Positions 8,145 through 16,202 of a stretch of 42,499 bases of DNA are shown here, one piece after another; the first letter of the stretch is position 1, and each line of letters starts with the position of its first letter. The notes beneath the pieces are model-generated. The model made no database searches, had not been told where the DNA came from, and worked only from the letters and a program-made list of their open reading frames with translations. The translations under genes and the position numbers were made by a program. Source of the stretch: Moraxellaceae bacterium (GTDB lineage Bacteria > Pseudomonadota > Gammaproteobacteria > Burkholderiales > Rhodocyclaceae); NCBI GenBank assembly GCA_031119205.1, contig JAVHYF010000035.1:1-42499 (forward strand), written 5' to 3'.

Positions 8145-8498
8145 TCAATCGATGTAGCGACGGGCAAGCAAGGCTTCCGCGCGCAGGGCTTCGGCCCTGT
8201 CACCCTGCCCCAGCCGGTCCAGGTCGGCTGCCACGCATTCACGCTCACTGACCTCGGCCTGCAGGATCTCGCGAACGCGGGCAGCGTCGAGCAGCAGCCT
8301 TGCCACCTCGGCGGATCCGCTGCTGAAGTCGTGCGCGGTGTAGCGGCTGTCGGCAGCGTCGAGGGGCGGCGCCTCGGCGTTGTCGATCACCGCAATCAAC
8401 GCACGCAGCAGCGCAGCCTCCTGCGAGCGCCGCGCCTTCATCGCGGCCCGCAGATCACTGCGCAAGCGGTCCTTCATGCTGCGTCCCGCGTCCTGCAT
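8145..8498 (-). CDS. GatB/YqeY domain-like protein
   Basis: The product is 117 residues. The start MKDRLRSDLRAAMKARRSQE, then an LLRALIAVIDNAE helix, match the N-terminal part of YqeY proteins. YqeY resembles the tRNA-binding tail domain of the GatB amidotransferase subunit. A second helical segment (EVARLLLDAARVREILQAEV) completes it. YqeY proteins are usually about 150 residues, so this one is short. The chosen ATG at 8498 has a very strong GAAGGAGCTTGAG ribosome site; an internal ATG at residue 8 is an alternative. It lies 23 nt downstream of the PL10-type lyase gene on the same strand, so the two may be co-transcribed. Its cellular role is unknown. Confidence 0.72.
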   Translation of the reverse strand: MQDAGRSMKDRLRSDLRAAMKARRSQEAALLRALIAVIDNAEAPPLDAADSRYTAHDFSSGSAEVARLLLDAARVREILQAEVSERECVAADLDRLGQGDRAEALRAEALLARRYID

Positions 8499-8521
8499 CT
8501 CAAGCTCCTTCGATGGGGCGA

Positions 8522-9715
8522 TCAGCGCCCCATCCGTTTCTTCCAGTCCGGGTACTCCTCCGCCACCAGCTTCGCCGGCCACACGCCGTACCACGCGTAC
8601 CCGGTGCGACGCTCGTGGGTGATGTCGGCGTACTTCGTGACGCGGATGCCGTCGCGGTTGGCCAGCACCACGCTGTTGTCCTTCACGTCGTAGAAGCGCG
8701 CCCATAGCAGCGGTGCGGTCGGGTCCTGCACCAGCAAGCGGTCGGTGGTGGCGGTGTGGAATTCATACTTCACCGGCTTGTCGAGCTTCACGGTCTCGAT
8801 CTTCCAGCCACGCAGCGCAGAGCGGTCGAACCAGGCCATGGCGCCATCGATGGCGCGGATGACTTCCGGCGACGGGTTCGGGATACCCATCAGGTAGCGC
8901 ACCATCTCCACGCTTTCCTGCGACACCATCGCCGGCAATTCGAAGCTGCGGCCCTGCGCAGCTTGCAAGGTATCCGGGTGGTACTGGCCTGCCCAGCCGG
9001 CCGGCTGGCCGTTCTGCACTACCTGCAGCTTCAGCACGCACGCGTCACCTTTCTGCAGCGCCACGCGGGCACGTTCGCGCGTGGCCGCGTCCATGAAGCC
9101 GAAGGGCTCGCTGCCTTCGGCCACCTTGCGGAGCATGCGCAACACGCCAGAGGTCACTTCGTCGGCCATGGTGATGTAGCCGTGATACGGAATGTCGCTG
9201 GGCACCGTGTGCGGCCAGCCACCGCACTGCCTGTGCTGGTTGGCCAGGGTGTAGTCGAGGCCTTTCAATGCCGCTGCGCGGTAGCGCTCGTCCTTCGTTT
9301 GCAGGTAGACCGCCGACAGGTACTCGATCTGCGAGTAAACGTTGCGGTTGTCGAAGCTGCCCTTGGGCTGCACGCGCTCGGCGACGAATTCCGCGCGATC
9401 GCCCAGCGACACGATGCGCGTCGGGTCGCGGTTCTCCACCCAGCCACCGTTGTTGCGCTGGTACAGCAACAGGTTGTCAGCGATCTCCACGATCTGCGCC
9501 GGCTCGTACTTCGCGTAGTCGTTGCCGTTGCGGTCACGCCAGTGCTTGATGCCGTCGGAGAAGCCTTCGAGCGGAATGGCCTTGTAGCCCCCGGGCGGTG
9601 GCGCGGCGCGCGTCACCGGCGCCTGCTCCTGCGTACTGCTGCAGGCCCCCAGGACCAGACCCAGGATCATCGCTGCCGTCATCCTGACGACGACTCCAGT
9701 CACTCGCTGCCGCAT
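8522..9715 (-). CDS. Pectate lyase lipoprotein, PL10 (PelA) type
   Basis: The product is 397 residues from the ATG at 9715, which follows a GAGGAGAGAGGT ribosome site. The N-terminus is a lipoprotein signal with lipobox LGAC, so the mature protein should be lipid-anchored. The catalytic region shows PL10 hallmarks of an (alpha/alpha) toroid pectate lyase: YQRNNGGWVENRDP, the QIEYLSAVYLQT repeat helices, CGGWPH followed by PYHGYITMADEV, and the C-terminal RRTGYAWYGVWP motif. It would depolymerise pectate or oligogalacturonides at the cell envelope, complementing the secreted PL1 enzyme 1 kb away. A longer open frame reaches 10009 but has no family character there and crosses the divergent promoter region. 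The short YqeY-like gene lies directly downstream. Confidence 0.88.
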   Translation of the reverse strand: MRQRVTGVVVRMTAAMILGLVLGACSSTQEQAPVTRAAPPPGGYKAIPLEGFSDGIKHWRDRNGNDYAKYEPAQIVEIADNLLLYQRNNGGWVENRDPTRIVSLGDRAEFVAERVQPKGSFDNRNVYSQIEYLSAVYLQTKDERYRAAALKGLDYTLANQHRQCGGWPHTVPSDIPYHGYITMADEVTSGVLRMLRKVAEGSEPFGFMDAATRERARVALQKGDACVLKLQVVQNGQPAGWAGQYHPDTLQAAQGRSFELPAMVSQESVEMVRYLMGIPNPSPEVIRAIDGAMAWFDRSALRGWKIETVKLDKPVKYEFHTATTDRLLVQDPTAPLLWARFYDVKDNSVVLANRDGIRVTKYADITHERRTGYAWYGVWPAKLVAEEYPDWKKRMGR

Positions 9716-9827
9716 ACCTCTCTCCTCGTCTCCTGTGCGCCAGCATGTCTGGCGTTCTTTTCTCTCGATGGCCGCCGCCTCGCAGCCGACCCGGTCCGAT
9801 GATAGACCGCAGCGCCGTCTGCCTGCT

Positions 9828-9870
9828 GTCCTACACGCTGCTTCCGTTCGTCCTACAACGGGATAGGACG
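9828..9870. promoter_or_regulatory. Repeated GTCCTACA half-sites between divergent pelA and csbD-like genes
   Basis: GTCCTACA occurs at 9828-9835 and again at 9850-9857, 22 bp apart, or two helical turns. The second copy forms an inverted repeat, CGTCCTA (9849-9855) with TAGGACG (9864-9870). The element lies in the 263-bp gap between a minus-strand lyase gene and a plus-strand stress gene. No known regulator is recognised. Confidence 0.4.
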
Positions 9871-9978
9871 CCCCCGATCCAGCGTCCCGGCCCTGCCACG
9901 TAGCCTGTGCGGAACCGGAAGACAGCCACCAGAAGCTGCCTTCCATCATCGGAGCAGCGCACAGAGGAGGCAGCACAA

Positions 9979-10164
9979 ATGAACAGGGATCAGGTCTTGG
10001 GTCGTGCAAACCACTTCACCGGCAAGGTCAAAGAAGCCACTGGCTGGCTGCTCGGTAACAGCGGCATGCAGGTGCGCGGCCGCGCCGACCAGATTGCCGG
10101 CCAGGCGCGTGCCGCCATTGGTGACGCCGAGCAACGCCTGAAACTGCGCCTGCGAGCGCTGTAG
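9979..10164 (+). CDS. CsbD-family stress protein
   Basis: The product is 61 residues. It has the CsbD-like pattern NHFTGKVKEATGWLLG followed by a second similar half, VRGRADQIAGQARAAIGDAE. These are small, hydrophilic, helical proteins that accumulate under general stress in many bacteria; the molecular role is unknown. The ATG at 9979 has a strong GAGGAGG ribosome site about 8 nt upstream. It is the first gene of a plus-strand run with the proline-rich, transglutaminase-like and metallopeptidase genes, with 46 nt to the next frame. The upstream GTCCTACA repeats may control it. Confidence 0.83.
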   Translation: MNRDQVLGRANHFTGKVKEATGWLLGNSGMQVRGRADQIAGQARAAIGDAEQRLKLRLRAL

Positions 10165-10210
10165 GCCTGCCGCCTGGCAGACCTTCGACACCTGCAAGAG
10201 GAAGCCCCCC

Positions 10211-10477
10211 ATGCCGACGCGCAGCTCCGCAGACCTGATCGTCCTCAAGGCCTACGTGGCAGCCGCCACCGTGCCGCCGGACATCCCGCCCAGCTCACCG
10301 GCACCTGTGCCGCCGATTCCGCCCATGCCCGGCCCCGACCCGGATCCTGCGCCCATGCATGATCCGGAGCCCGGCGAGCCGGCGCCGGTGGATCCGGAAC
10401 CGCCGCTGGTAGACCCCGCCGTTCCCACCGCGCCGCGCCCCATCGTCGTGATGCAGCGCTGCTGGCTCCTGCAGTGA
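10211..10477 (+). CDS. Proline-rich small protein
   Basis: The product is 88 residues with about one third proline. The core is a run of PxP and acidic PDPDP-type repeats (roughly residues 20-75), flanked by an N-terminal MPTRSSADLIVLKAYVAA segment and a C-terminal VVMQRCWLLQ. The ATG follows an AAGAGGAAG ribosome site. The stop is 10 nt before the transglutaminase-like gene, which has its own GGAGG site, so they are probably co-translated from one mRNA. There is no clear signal peptide or membrane span. Such a composition suggests a disordered linker or binding peptide. No function can be assigned, and low complexity leaves some doubt that it is real. Confidence 0.6.
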   Translation: MPTRSSADLIVLKAYVAAATVPPDIPPSSPAPVPPIPPMPGPDPDPAPMHDPEPGEPAPVDPEPPLVDPAVPTAPRPIVVMQRCWLLQ

Positions 10478-10487
10478 CGGAGGCGCC

Positions 10488-11624
10488 ATGCAGAACGCTC
10501 TGGCCAGCGCCGGCACCGCTGCCCCGGACCAATCCATCCTCGCAGCAGAAGTAACCCTCCCGGCTTCAACCACTGTGGACGATCAGCCACAGGTCAAGCA
10601 CGCGGCGCGGCCACGCCACGTCACGGTAGACCTGCAGCGCTACGACATCGACTGCGAACTGGTCTACGAGGTGCAGGGCCCGACCCACTTCGTATTCCAG
10701 CTGCAGCCCGCACGCCACCCGGGCCAGACGGTGCTGGCGGAGAGCTTCGAGACCTCGCCCGATCTGCCGGTGCGCGCCTATGAACATACCGACGGTAACC
10801 GCTTCCTGCGCGTCGATGCGCCAGCAGGCAAAGTGAGTTTCCGCCATCGCGCCAGCGTGGAACTGGAGCCGCTGCTGGTGCCGGCCACCTTGCCGGAAGT
10901 GCCGGTCAGCGACCTGCCCGACGATGTGATGCACTACATCAACACCACCCGCTATTGCGAATCGGACCTGCTGTGCCGGGCCGCGATGCGCGAGTTCAGC
11001 CACATCACGCCGGGCCTGCCGCGCGTGCAGGCCATCACCGAATGGATCCGCCAGAACATCGAGTACCTGCCGGGTTCGTCCAGTTCCATCACCACGGCGC
11101 GCGACGTGTACGTCAACCGCGCCGGCGTGTGCCGCGACTTCGCGCACCTGGGCATCGCCTTCTGCCGCGCACTCAACATTCCGGCACGCTTCGTCGTCGG
11201 CTACGTGCAGTTCAGCGAACCGCCGCCGGACTTCCACGCCATCTTCGAAGCCTGGCTGGGCGACCGCTGGGTGCTGTTCGATCCGACCGGCATGGCCCCG
11301 GTCGACCGCCTGGTGCGCGTGGCGACCGGGCGCGACGCGAAGGACGTGGCCTTCGCCACGCTCTTCGGCCCGGCCGTCATGGTGTCCATGCGGCCCGACA
11401 TCTGCGAAGCAAATGTCGAGGAGGCCGGTTCGCCCGCCGACGCCGTATCCGATGCGGCGACCAGTTCGGCGAGCGCCTCGACGACCACCTCGATGACCGC
11501 ATCGACGATCCCGTCGGCAACCACCCCGACAACGGGCGTGGCCGCCAGCCCGCTGCCGCCGCAGCCCGCAGTGTCACCCTGCGCTCCCCCGCCATCCGGC
11601 AAACCCGTCAGTGCCTGTGCCTGA
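10488..11624 (+). CDS. Transglutaminase-like cysteine peptidase family protein
   Basis: The product is 378 residues. It has an N-terminal beta-sandwich region (about 35-130, the Bact_transglu_N type) and a transglutaminase-like core. The catalytic triad is visible as C215 in AGVCRDFAH, H250 in PDFHAIFEAW and D265 in LFDPTG. The last 65 residues are a Ala/Ser/Thr/Pro-rich tail, probably disordered. Family members act as peptidases or amide-forming enzymes rather than classical crosslinkers. In other bacteria this type is often found beside alpha-E and circularly permuted ATP-grasp proteins; those are absent here. A GGAGGCGCC site precedes the ATG. The stop overlaps or nearly touches the downstream metallopeptidase gene, which indicates an operon. 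No signal peptide is visible, so it is probably cytoplasmic. Confidence 0.85.
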   Translation: MQNALASAGTAAPDQSILAAEVTLPASTTVDDQPQVKHAARPRHVTVDLQRYDIDCELVYEVQGPTHFVFQLQPARHPGQTVLAESFETSPDLPVRAYEHTDGNRFLRVDAPAGKVSFRHRASVELEPLLVPATLPEVPVSDLPDDVMHYINTTRYCESDLLCRAAMREFSHITPGLPRVQAITEWIRQNIEYLPGSSSSITTARDVYVNRAGVCRDFAHLGIAFCRALNIPARFVVGYVQFSEPPPDFHAIFEAWLGDRWVLFDPTGMAPVDRLVRVATGRDAKDVAFATLFGPAVMVSMRPDICEANVEEAGSPADAVSDAATSSASASTTTSMTASTIPSATTPTTGVAASPLPPQPAVSPCAPPPSGKPVSACA

Positions 11625-11634
11625 GAACATCGAC

Positions 11635-12897
11635 ATGCGCATGCCCGCCACACAAGAGTCCAGCAGCGCCGCCGCCCCGACGCTGCCTACCCGCGCCTAC
11701 CGCTGCGACTGCGGCGCCCCGCTGTTCTTCCGCAACAGCCATTGCCTGCAATGCGACCGGCCGCTGGGCTACGACAGCGACTGCGCGCGCCTGCTCACGC
11801 TGGTGCCCGGCCCCGCCGAGGGACTGTGGTACGCAGCGGGCGAGCCGGAACACGTCCTCTACCGTCGCTGCGACAACATCGACACCGCGGCGGCCTGCAA
11901 CTGGCTGGTCGTAGTGGACGACAGTGACCCGCCCTCCGACAGCCCCTGTCTGTGCGCAGCCTGCCGGCTGAACCGCGTCATCCCCGACCTGTCGGTCCCC
12001 GACAACGCGATCCTGTGGGGCCGCATCGAGCTGGCGAAACGCCGGCTGGTGTCCGCGCTCATCACGCTGGGCTTGCCGGTCGCCTCACGCGTCGGTGAAG
12101 ACCCCGAGCGCGGTCTGGCCTTCGACTTCCTGCAGTCACCGCCGGAAGGTCCGCCGGTCGTTACCGGCCATGATGAAGGCATCATCACCATCGACATCGA
12201 CGAGGCTGACGACGCACTGCGCGAGCAGCGCCGCGCCGCGCTGCGCGAGTCATACCGTACGCTGCTCGGGCATCTGCGCCACGAGACCGGCCACTACTAC
12301 TGGTATCGCCTGGTGCAGCACGATCCGGCGTGGCTGGAGGGCTTCCGCCTGATTTTCGGCGACGAGCGTAGCGACTATGCCGAGTGCCTGCAGACCTATT
12401 ACAACCTGGGCTGCCAGCCGGACTGGGCCACCCGCTACGTCAGCGCCTACGCCAGCAGCCATCCCTGGGAGGACTGGGCGGAAACCTGGGCGCACTACCT
12501 GCACATGGTGGACGCCGTCGGCACGGCCCAGAGTTTCGGCCTGCACGACGACAAGCTGGCCATCGAAGCCGCCCCGTTCCTGCCGGACACCCTGCAGGAC
12601 GAGTCGGACCTCGGCCGCGACGACGTCAACGAAGATGCACGGCAAGCGGAGACCAACTCTTTCCTGGACCTGGTGAACACCTGGGTGCGACTCACCGCCG
12701 TGATGAACGAGCTATCACGCAGCATGGGCCAGGCCGATTTCTATCCCTTCGTACTGTCGCCGACCGCAGTGCGCAAGCTGTTCTTCGTGCACCGACTGGT
12801 CGTCGCGACATCGACAGGCAGCATTACAGACACCACACCTGCTGCTGCGGTGGAGAGCCAGGCGGCAGTGCCGCAAGCCATCGCACACGCTGCCTGA
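11635..12897 (+). CDS. Putative zinc-binding metallopeptidase (Peptidase_Mx-like)
   Basis: The product is about 420 residues. The N-terminal zinc-ribbon-like part (CDCGAPLFFRNSHCLQC) is followed by further cysteines (CLCAACRLN), and a catalytic HExxH sits at H216-E217-x-x-H220 within RHETGHYYWYRL. Downstream WEDWAETWAHYLH resembles the conserved third-ligand region of this family. The domain order matches the putative zinc-binding metallopeptidase family that often neighbours transglutaminase-like proteins. The role is unknown; a cytoplasmic protease or peptide-tag remover is possible. The start could be GTG 11611 (overlapping the previous stop) or ATG 11635; the ATG is chosen because a GAGAAC stretch sits upstream of it. 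It ends the plus-strand operon before a bidirectional terminator. Confidence 0.85.
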   Translation: MRMPATQESSSAAAPTLPTRAYRCDCGAPLFFRNSHCLQCDRPLGYDSDCARLLTLVPGPAEGLWYAAGEPEHVLYRRCDNIDTAAACNWLVVVDDSDPPSDSPCLCAACRLNRVIPDLSVPDNAILWGRIELAKRRLVSALITLGLPVASRVGEDPERGLAFDFLQSPPEGPPVVTGHDEGIITIDIDEADDALREQRRAALRESYRTLLGHLRHETGHYYWYRLVQHDPAWLEGFRLIFGDERSDYAECLQTYYNLGCQPDWATRYVSAYASSHPWEDWAETWAHYLHMVDAVGTAQSFGLHDDKLAIEAAPFLPDTLQDESDLGRDDVNEDARQAETNSFLDLVNTWVRLTAVMNELSRSMGQADFYPFVLSPTAVRKLFFVHRLVVATSTGSITDTTPAAAVESQAAVPQAIAHAA

Positions 12898-12924
12898 TCC
12901 ACGACCACCCAACACGCAACGCAA

Positions 12925-12971
12925 GTGAAAGAGGGCTGCCAATACGCAGCCCTCTCGCAGCCCTCTTTCAC
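12925..12971. terminator. Bidirectional terminator with two alternative hairpins
   Basis: An outer perfect 15-bp inverted repeat, GTGAAAGAGGGCTGC (12925-12939) with its complement at 12957-12971, competes with an inner hairpin in which 12931-12939 pairs with 12946-12954. It separates two convergent operons. The T-runs are short. Confidence 0.7.
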
Positions 12972-13031
12972 GTCACCCTGCTTGTTCGCCTGTATGCGCA
13001 GTCTGCCAAGGCCAGACCACCTCCTCGTCTT

Positions 13032-15125
13032 CTAACGCTCCGCCTGCGCCTTCACGCTGTGACCCGCAGGCCCGGCCGCAGAAGCGGCCTGACCCACGCG
13101 GCGGATGACGTCGCGGCAGCTCATCTCCTGCTCTTCGGACAAGTCCACCAACGGCAGGATGGCCGCTACCGGGGCCACCAGGCCCAGCGCAACGGCACTG
13201 CCCGCGCGCAGCGCGACCACGCCGGCGTTGATGGATACGGCCGGGTCCTCGAAGCTGCCCCGCACGTACAGCGGTGCGCGCAGAGAAAAGATGCGCAGCG
13301 ACTTCTGCTCGGGCCGCAGTACGAGGTTGAAGCGCTCGCTCTTCATGTCGACCGTGCCATCCATGGTGACGAAAGCCTCTTCGGTATCCAGCAGGAAGCC
13401 GCGGGTGTCCACCACGCCTTTGTCGATGCCGAAGTCGCCCGCCAGGCAATTCATCTGCACCTGACGGTCACCGAACAGCCGCGTCAACACCACGTTTGCG
13501 ACGTTGAGTCCGGCCGCCTCCAGCAGAAACTTGCTGAAGCTGCCCTCGGTGACCAGCACGCGCGCTTCGCCGTCAGCGCTACCGAGCAGGCTGGCCACGG
13601 AATTGCCCTGGGCTTCCATGGTGATCTGCCCGCCGAGCTGCCCGAAGCTGCCCTGCATGGATTCGACGGCGGGAAAGAGGCGTTTGATCTGCACACGACG
13701 CAGGCGGGTATCCAGCTTCGCTGCGATGGGCTTCTGCCGGCTGTCCAGCGTGATGTTGGATGCCACCGTTCCGCCCGCCACGCCGAAGTTCAGCGGCGCC
13801 AGGTTGAGCACGCCGTCGCGCAACACCACATGGGTGAACAGGTTGTCGATGGGCAGGTCCTCGTCGCGCAGGATGCGCTCGCCGGTGAACTTCACATCCG
13901 CGTCCATCTTGTCCCAGCGATCCACCTCGAAGGGTTCGGTGGGCAGCACCTTGCCGCGCTTGCGCGCCGTGGCGGCCGCCGGTGGCGCATCGCGTTTCGC
14001 TTGGCTAGCCGCGGAGTCGGCACCGATCAGTGGCGCGAGATCATCGAAACGCAACAACTTCGAACGCAACTCGCCCTTCAACAGCGGCCGCACCGGTCCG
14101 CCCTCGTAACGCAGGGTGCCACCAAGATCGCTGTTGCCCACGCGGCCGGTGAAGCCTTCGTAGGTCACGGCACCGCGTTTGCGGTCGATGGTGCCGTGCA
14201 ACCGACCCTCGGTGCGGAAGGCGGAAGTGTCGGGAAGATTCACGCCGAGCAAGGGGTACAGGTGCGCCATGTTGGCACCCGCCAGCTTCAGGTTCATGTC
14301 CACGGCGGTAAGGTTGATCGGGTCGGCCAGCGTGCCGTCCACCGCGATGCTGGTCTTGCCGACATCCACCCTGCCTTCGACCGGGAAAGGCTCGTCGCGA
14401 TCCTGGAGGGCCAACACGGCCCCGGTGCGGCCTTTGCCCTGCAGCGGCGCACCGTGATAGCGGCCCTTCACATCGAAGGCCAGTCCATAGGGTTGCTGCG
14501 AGGGGTCGTCGATGCTGCCGAAGTTGAGCGCCAGCTGCACGTCCTGGCGGGCGTCGTCCAGTTCCAGCTTGCCGCGCATCAGCACTACCTTCTCTACCTT
14601 CAGCGTCCAGCGTGAAGGCGCATCCTCATCGCCGTCGTCGCCGGCAGTGCGGAAGCTCCAGTTGTTGTCGCCATCGCGCAGACGCTGCAGCGACACCGCC
14701 GGATCATCCAGCGCGATCACTGCGAACACCAGTTCCTTGCGCAGCAGTGGCAGAGGCCGCAGCAGGAAGTGCAGGCTGCCCGCGTGAGCGAACTGCGGCG
14801 CAGTCCCCCACATGGTGTTGGCCACGTACACGTCCTGTGCATGCAGGCGCGGCAGCGGCACCCAGCGCGCCCAGCCGGTCTGCTCCGCCTCGGGGCGATG
14901 GAAGCTGAGGCGCAGATCGCCGCGGATTTCCACCGTGCGACCGATGGCTTCGCTCGCGCGTTCGCCGATCCAGCCTCGCGCGCGGTTCCAGTCGAAGGTC
15001 AGGGCGATGATGACCAGTGCGGTCAACATCACGAGCAGGCCCAGCAGGAACCATGCTGTCACGCGCAGCGCCGTGCGGCCGGCACGCGGCACATGCAGGG
15101 CTGCGGCTTTCGTTGAGGGGTTCAT
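13032..15125 (-). CDS. AsmA family protein
   Basis: The product is 697 residues with an N-terminal membrane anchor (about residues 20-44). This is followed by DWNRARGWIGERASEAIGRTVEIRGDLRL, the signature opening of AsmA-type proteins. The long periplasmic body is beta-rich with repeated segments such as LNLAPLNFGVAGGTV and ITMEAQGNSVASLLG. AsmA-like proteins span or reach across the periplasm and are implicated in lipid transport and outer-membrane homeostasis. A low-complexity K/A/R linker occurs around residues 370-390. The ATG at 15125 has an AAAGGAGAGGG ribosome site. It is convergent with the metallopeptidase gene and co-directional with the DUF883 gene 175 nt upstream; the gap holds a GC-rich hairpin without a T-run. 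Confidence 0.87.
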   Translation of the reverse strand: MNPSTKAAALHVPRAGRTALRVTAWFLLGLLVMLTALVIIALTFDWNRARGWIGERASEAIGRTVEIRGDLRLSFHRPEAEQTGWARWVPLPRLHAQDVYVANTMWGTAPQFAHAGSLHFLLRPLPLLRKELVFAVIALDDPAVSLQRLRDGDNNWSFRTAGDDGDEDAPSRWTLKVEKVVLMRGKLELDDARQDVQLALNFGSIDDPSQQPYGLAFDVKGRYHGAPLQGKGRTGAVLALQDRDEPFPVEGRVDVGKTSIAVDGTLADPINLTAVDMNLKLAGANMAHLYPLLGVNLPDTSAFRTEGRLHGTIDRKRGAVTYEGFTGRVGNSDLGGTLRYEGGPVRPLLKGELRSKLLRFDDLAPLIGADSAASQAKRDAPPAAATARKRGKVLPTEPFEVDRWDKMDADVKFTGERILRDEDLPIDNLFTHVVLRDGVLNLAPLNFGVAGGTVASNITLDSRQKPIAAKLDTRLRRVQIKRLFPAVESMQGSFGQLGGQITMEAQGNSVASLLGSADGEARVLVTEGSFSKFLLEAAGLNVANVVLTRLFGDRQVQMNCLAGDFGIDKGVVDTRGFLLDTEEAFVTMDGTVDMKSERFNLVLRPEQKSLRIFSLRAPLYVRGSFEDPAVSINAGVVALRAGSAVALGLVAPVAAILPLVDLSEEQEMSCRDVIRRVGQAASAAGPAGHSVKAQAER

Positions 15126-15300
15126 CAGCCCTCTCCTTTATCCGGCGTTCCTGGCGACATCCGTCGCATACACCGCTGCATGTTTCCTGCCTTCACATCG
15201 CCAGACCCTGAAGGCACGACGCCGGCCGACCCGTGACAGGGCCGGCCGGCGCAGGCGGGATGCAGCCGGGTTGCGGGGGATTTCCCTGCGACTGGCGGCA

Positions 15301-15780
15301 TCAACGGCGCGAGATCAAGGCGCCTGCCAGCAGACCGATGAGGCCGGCCGCGGCGACCGAACGCCACGGATTCGCCGTAATGGTCGACTCCGCGTAGTCA
15401 CGGGCATACACGGCGTTCTGGCGTGCGTACTGGCCGAGATCACCCGCCACCAGGCGCACGTCTTCGTAGACGCGACCGGCAGAGCCACGGGCAGAGTCCA
15501 GCGACTCACGCATGTGCTGACGCAATTGGGCACGGTGCTCGTCGAACTCGCGGCCCAGACGATAGACGCCGGGTTGCTCGTACGGATCTTCCGGCAACTC
15601 GGCGCGGTTGCTGATCACGGTCTTGCGGAAGTCCTGCGCCACCGCGGGCTTGCTGGCCTCGCGACGGATGTCGGCGGCAGTGGCCGGACGTTGCGCAGTG
15701 CCTTCCTGGAAGCCGTCCGGCACCGGGGTCGGGGTGGCGGTAAGCGGCGTGGGGTTGGGGGCATTGAGGGGAGAATTCAT
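15301..15780 (-). CDS. DUF883 (ElaB/YqjD-like) membrane-anchored protein
   Basis: The product is 159 residues. The C-terminus has the DUF883 hallmark NPWRSVAAAG, a glycine-rich transmembrane helix and a final SRR. Residues about 75-130 form a charged helix (HMRESLDSARGSAGRVYEDV). The N-terminal 30 residues are Pro/Thr-rich and probably disordered. YqjD and ElaB bind ribosomes in stationary phase and anchor them to the inner membrane through the C-terminal helix. The same role is possible here but not shown. The ATG follows a GAAGGAGTCCC ribosome site. It is divergent from bioB across a 420-bp gap. Confidence 0.8.
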   Translation of the reverse strand: MNSPLNAPNPTPLTATPTPVPDGFQEGTAQRPATAADIRREASKPAVAQDFRKTVISNRAELPEDPYEQPGVYRLGREFDEHRAQLRQHMRESLDSARGSAGRVYEDVRLVAGDLGQYARQNAVYARDYAESTITANPWRSVAAAGLIGLLAGALISRR

Positions 15781-16202
15781 GATGGGACTCCTTCAGTTGG
15801 TGGGTGCGGAACTGCTGCGTGTGGTGCGGTTCTGGCACTAGGTGCCCATGCGCACTGCGCGGACTGTCTGCCATACCCGCCATGACCCCGCTGGGGCTTG
15901 CGGATCGCGGAGCAGCCTTGCGTAGCCGCGTGGAAACAATCGTATGAAATTCCCCTTCCGCGAGGCGTCGGAAGACACGGATCGGGCTGTGGGATATGTC
16001 CTGCACCCCGGCCCTGCACCGGCTCTGCCACCCGCCCTGCAGCCGGTTCCGCACACGTCCCCGGCCCACCGCCGTTCGCCTGTCCTGTGCAAGCCCCTCG
16101 GCGTCAAGGTTTGACGCTACCCGGCCAAACCCGGATCATTTCGCCCGTGCGCGATGTCCCCGGGCAATATCTGCCGCCCGGTTCTAGTGAAGGTTCCCCC
16201 CG
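15781..16202. other. Intergenic region between the DUF883 gene and bioB
   Basis: No convincing gene is seen in these 422 bp; open frames here are GC-rich shadows. The right end holds the bioB promoter and dyad described separately. The rest shows no repeat or RNA motif that I can name. Confidence 0.4.
16101..16139 (+). promoter_or_regulatory. Candidate bioB promoter with palindrome over the -35 box
   Basis: TTGACG (16111-16116) and GATCAT (16134-16139, 4 of 6 matches) are spaced by 17 bp. The -35 is one arm of a perfect dyad, GCGTCAA-GGT-TTGACGC (16101-16117). The dyad does not resemble the BirA or BioR operators. The start of bioB is 64 nt downstream of the -10. Confidence 0.5.

Noticed and set aside
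12384-14615. A 743-codon plus-strand open frame opposite the AsmA gene
   Set aside because: It crosses the end of the metallopeptidase gene and the bidirectional terminator, and has antisense-type composition.
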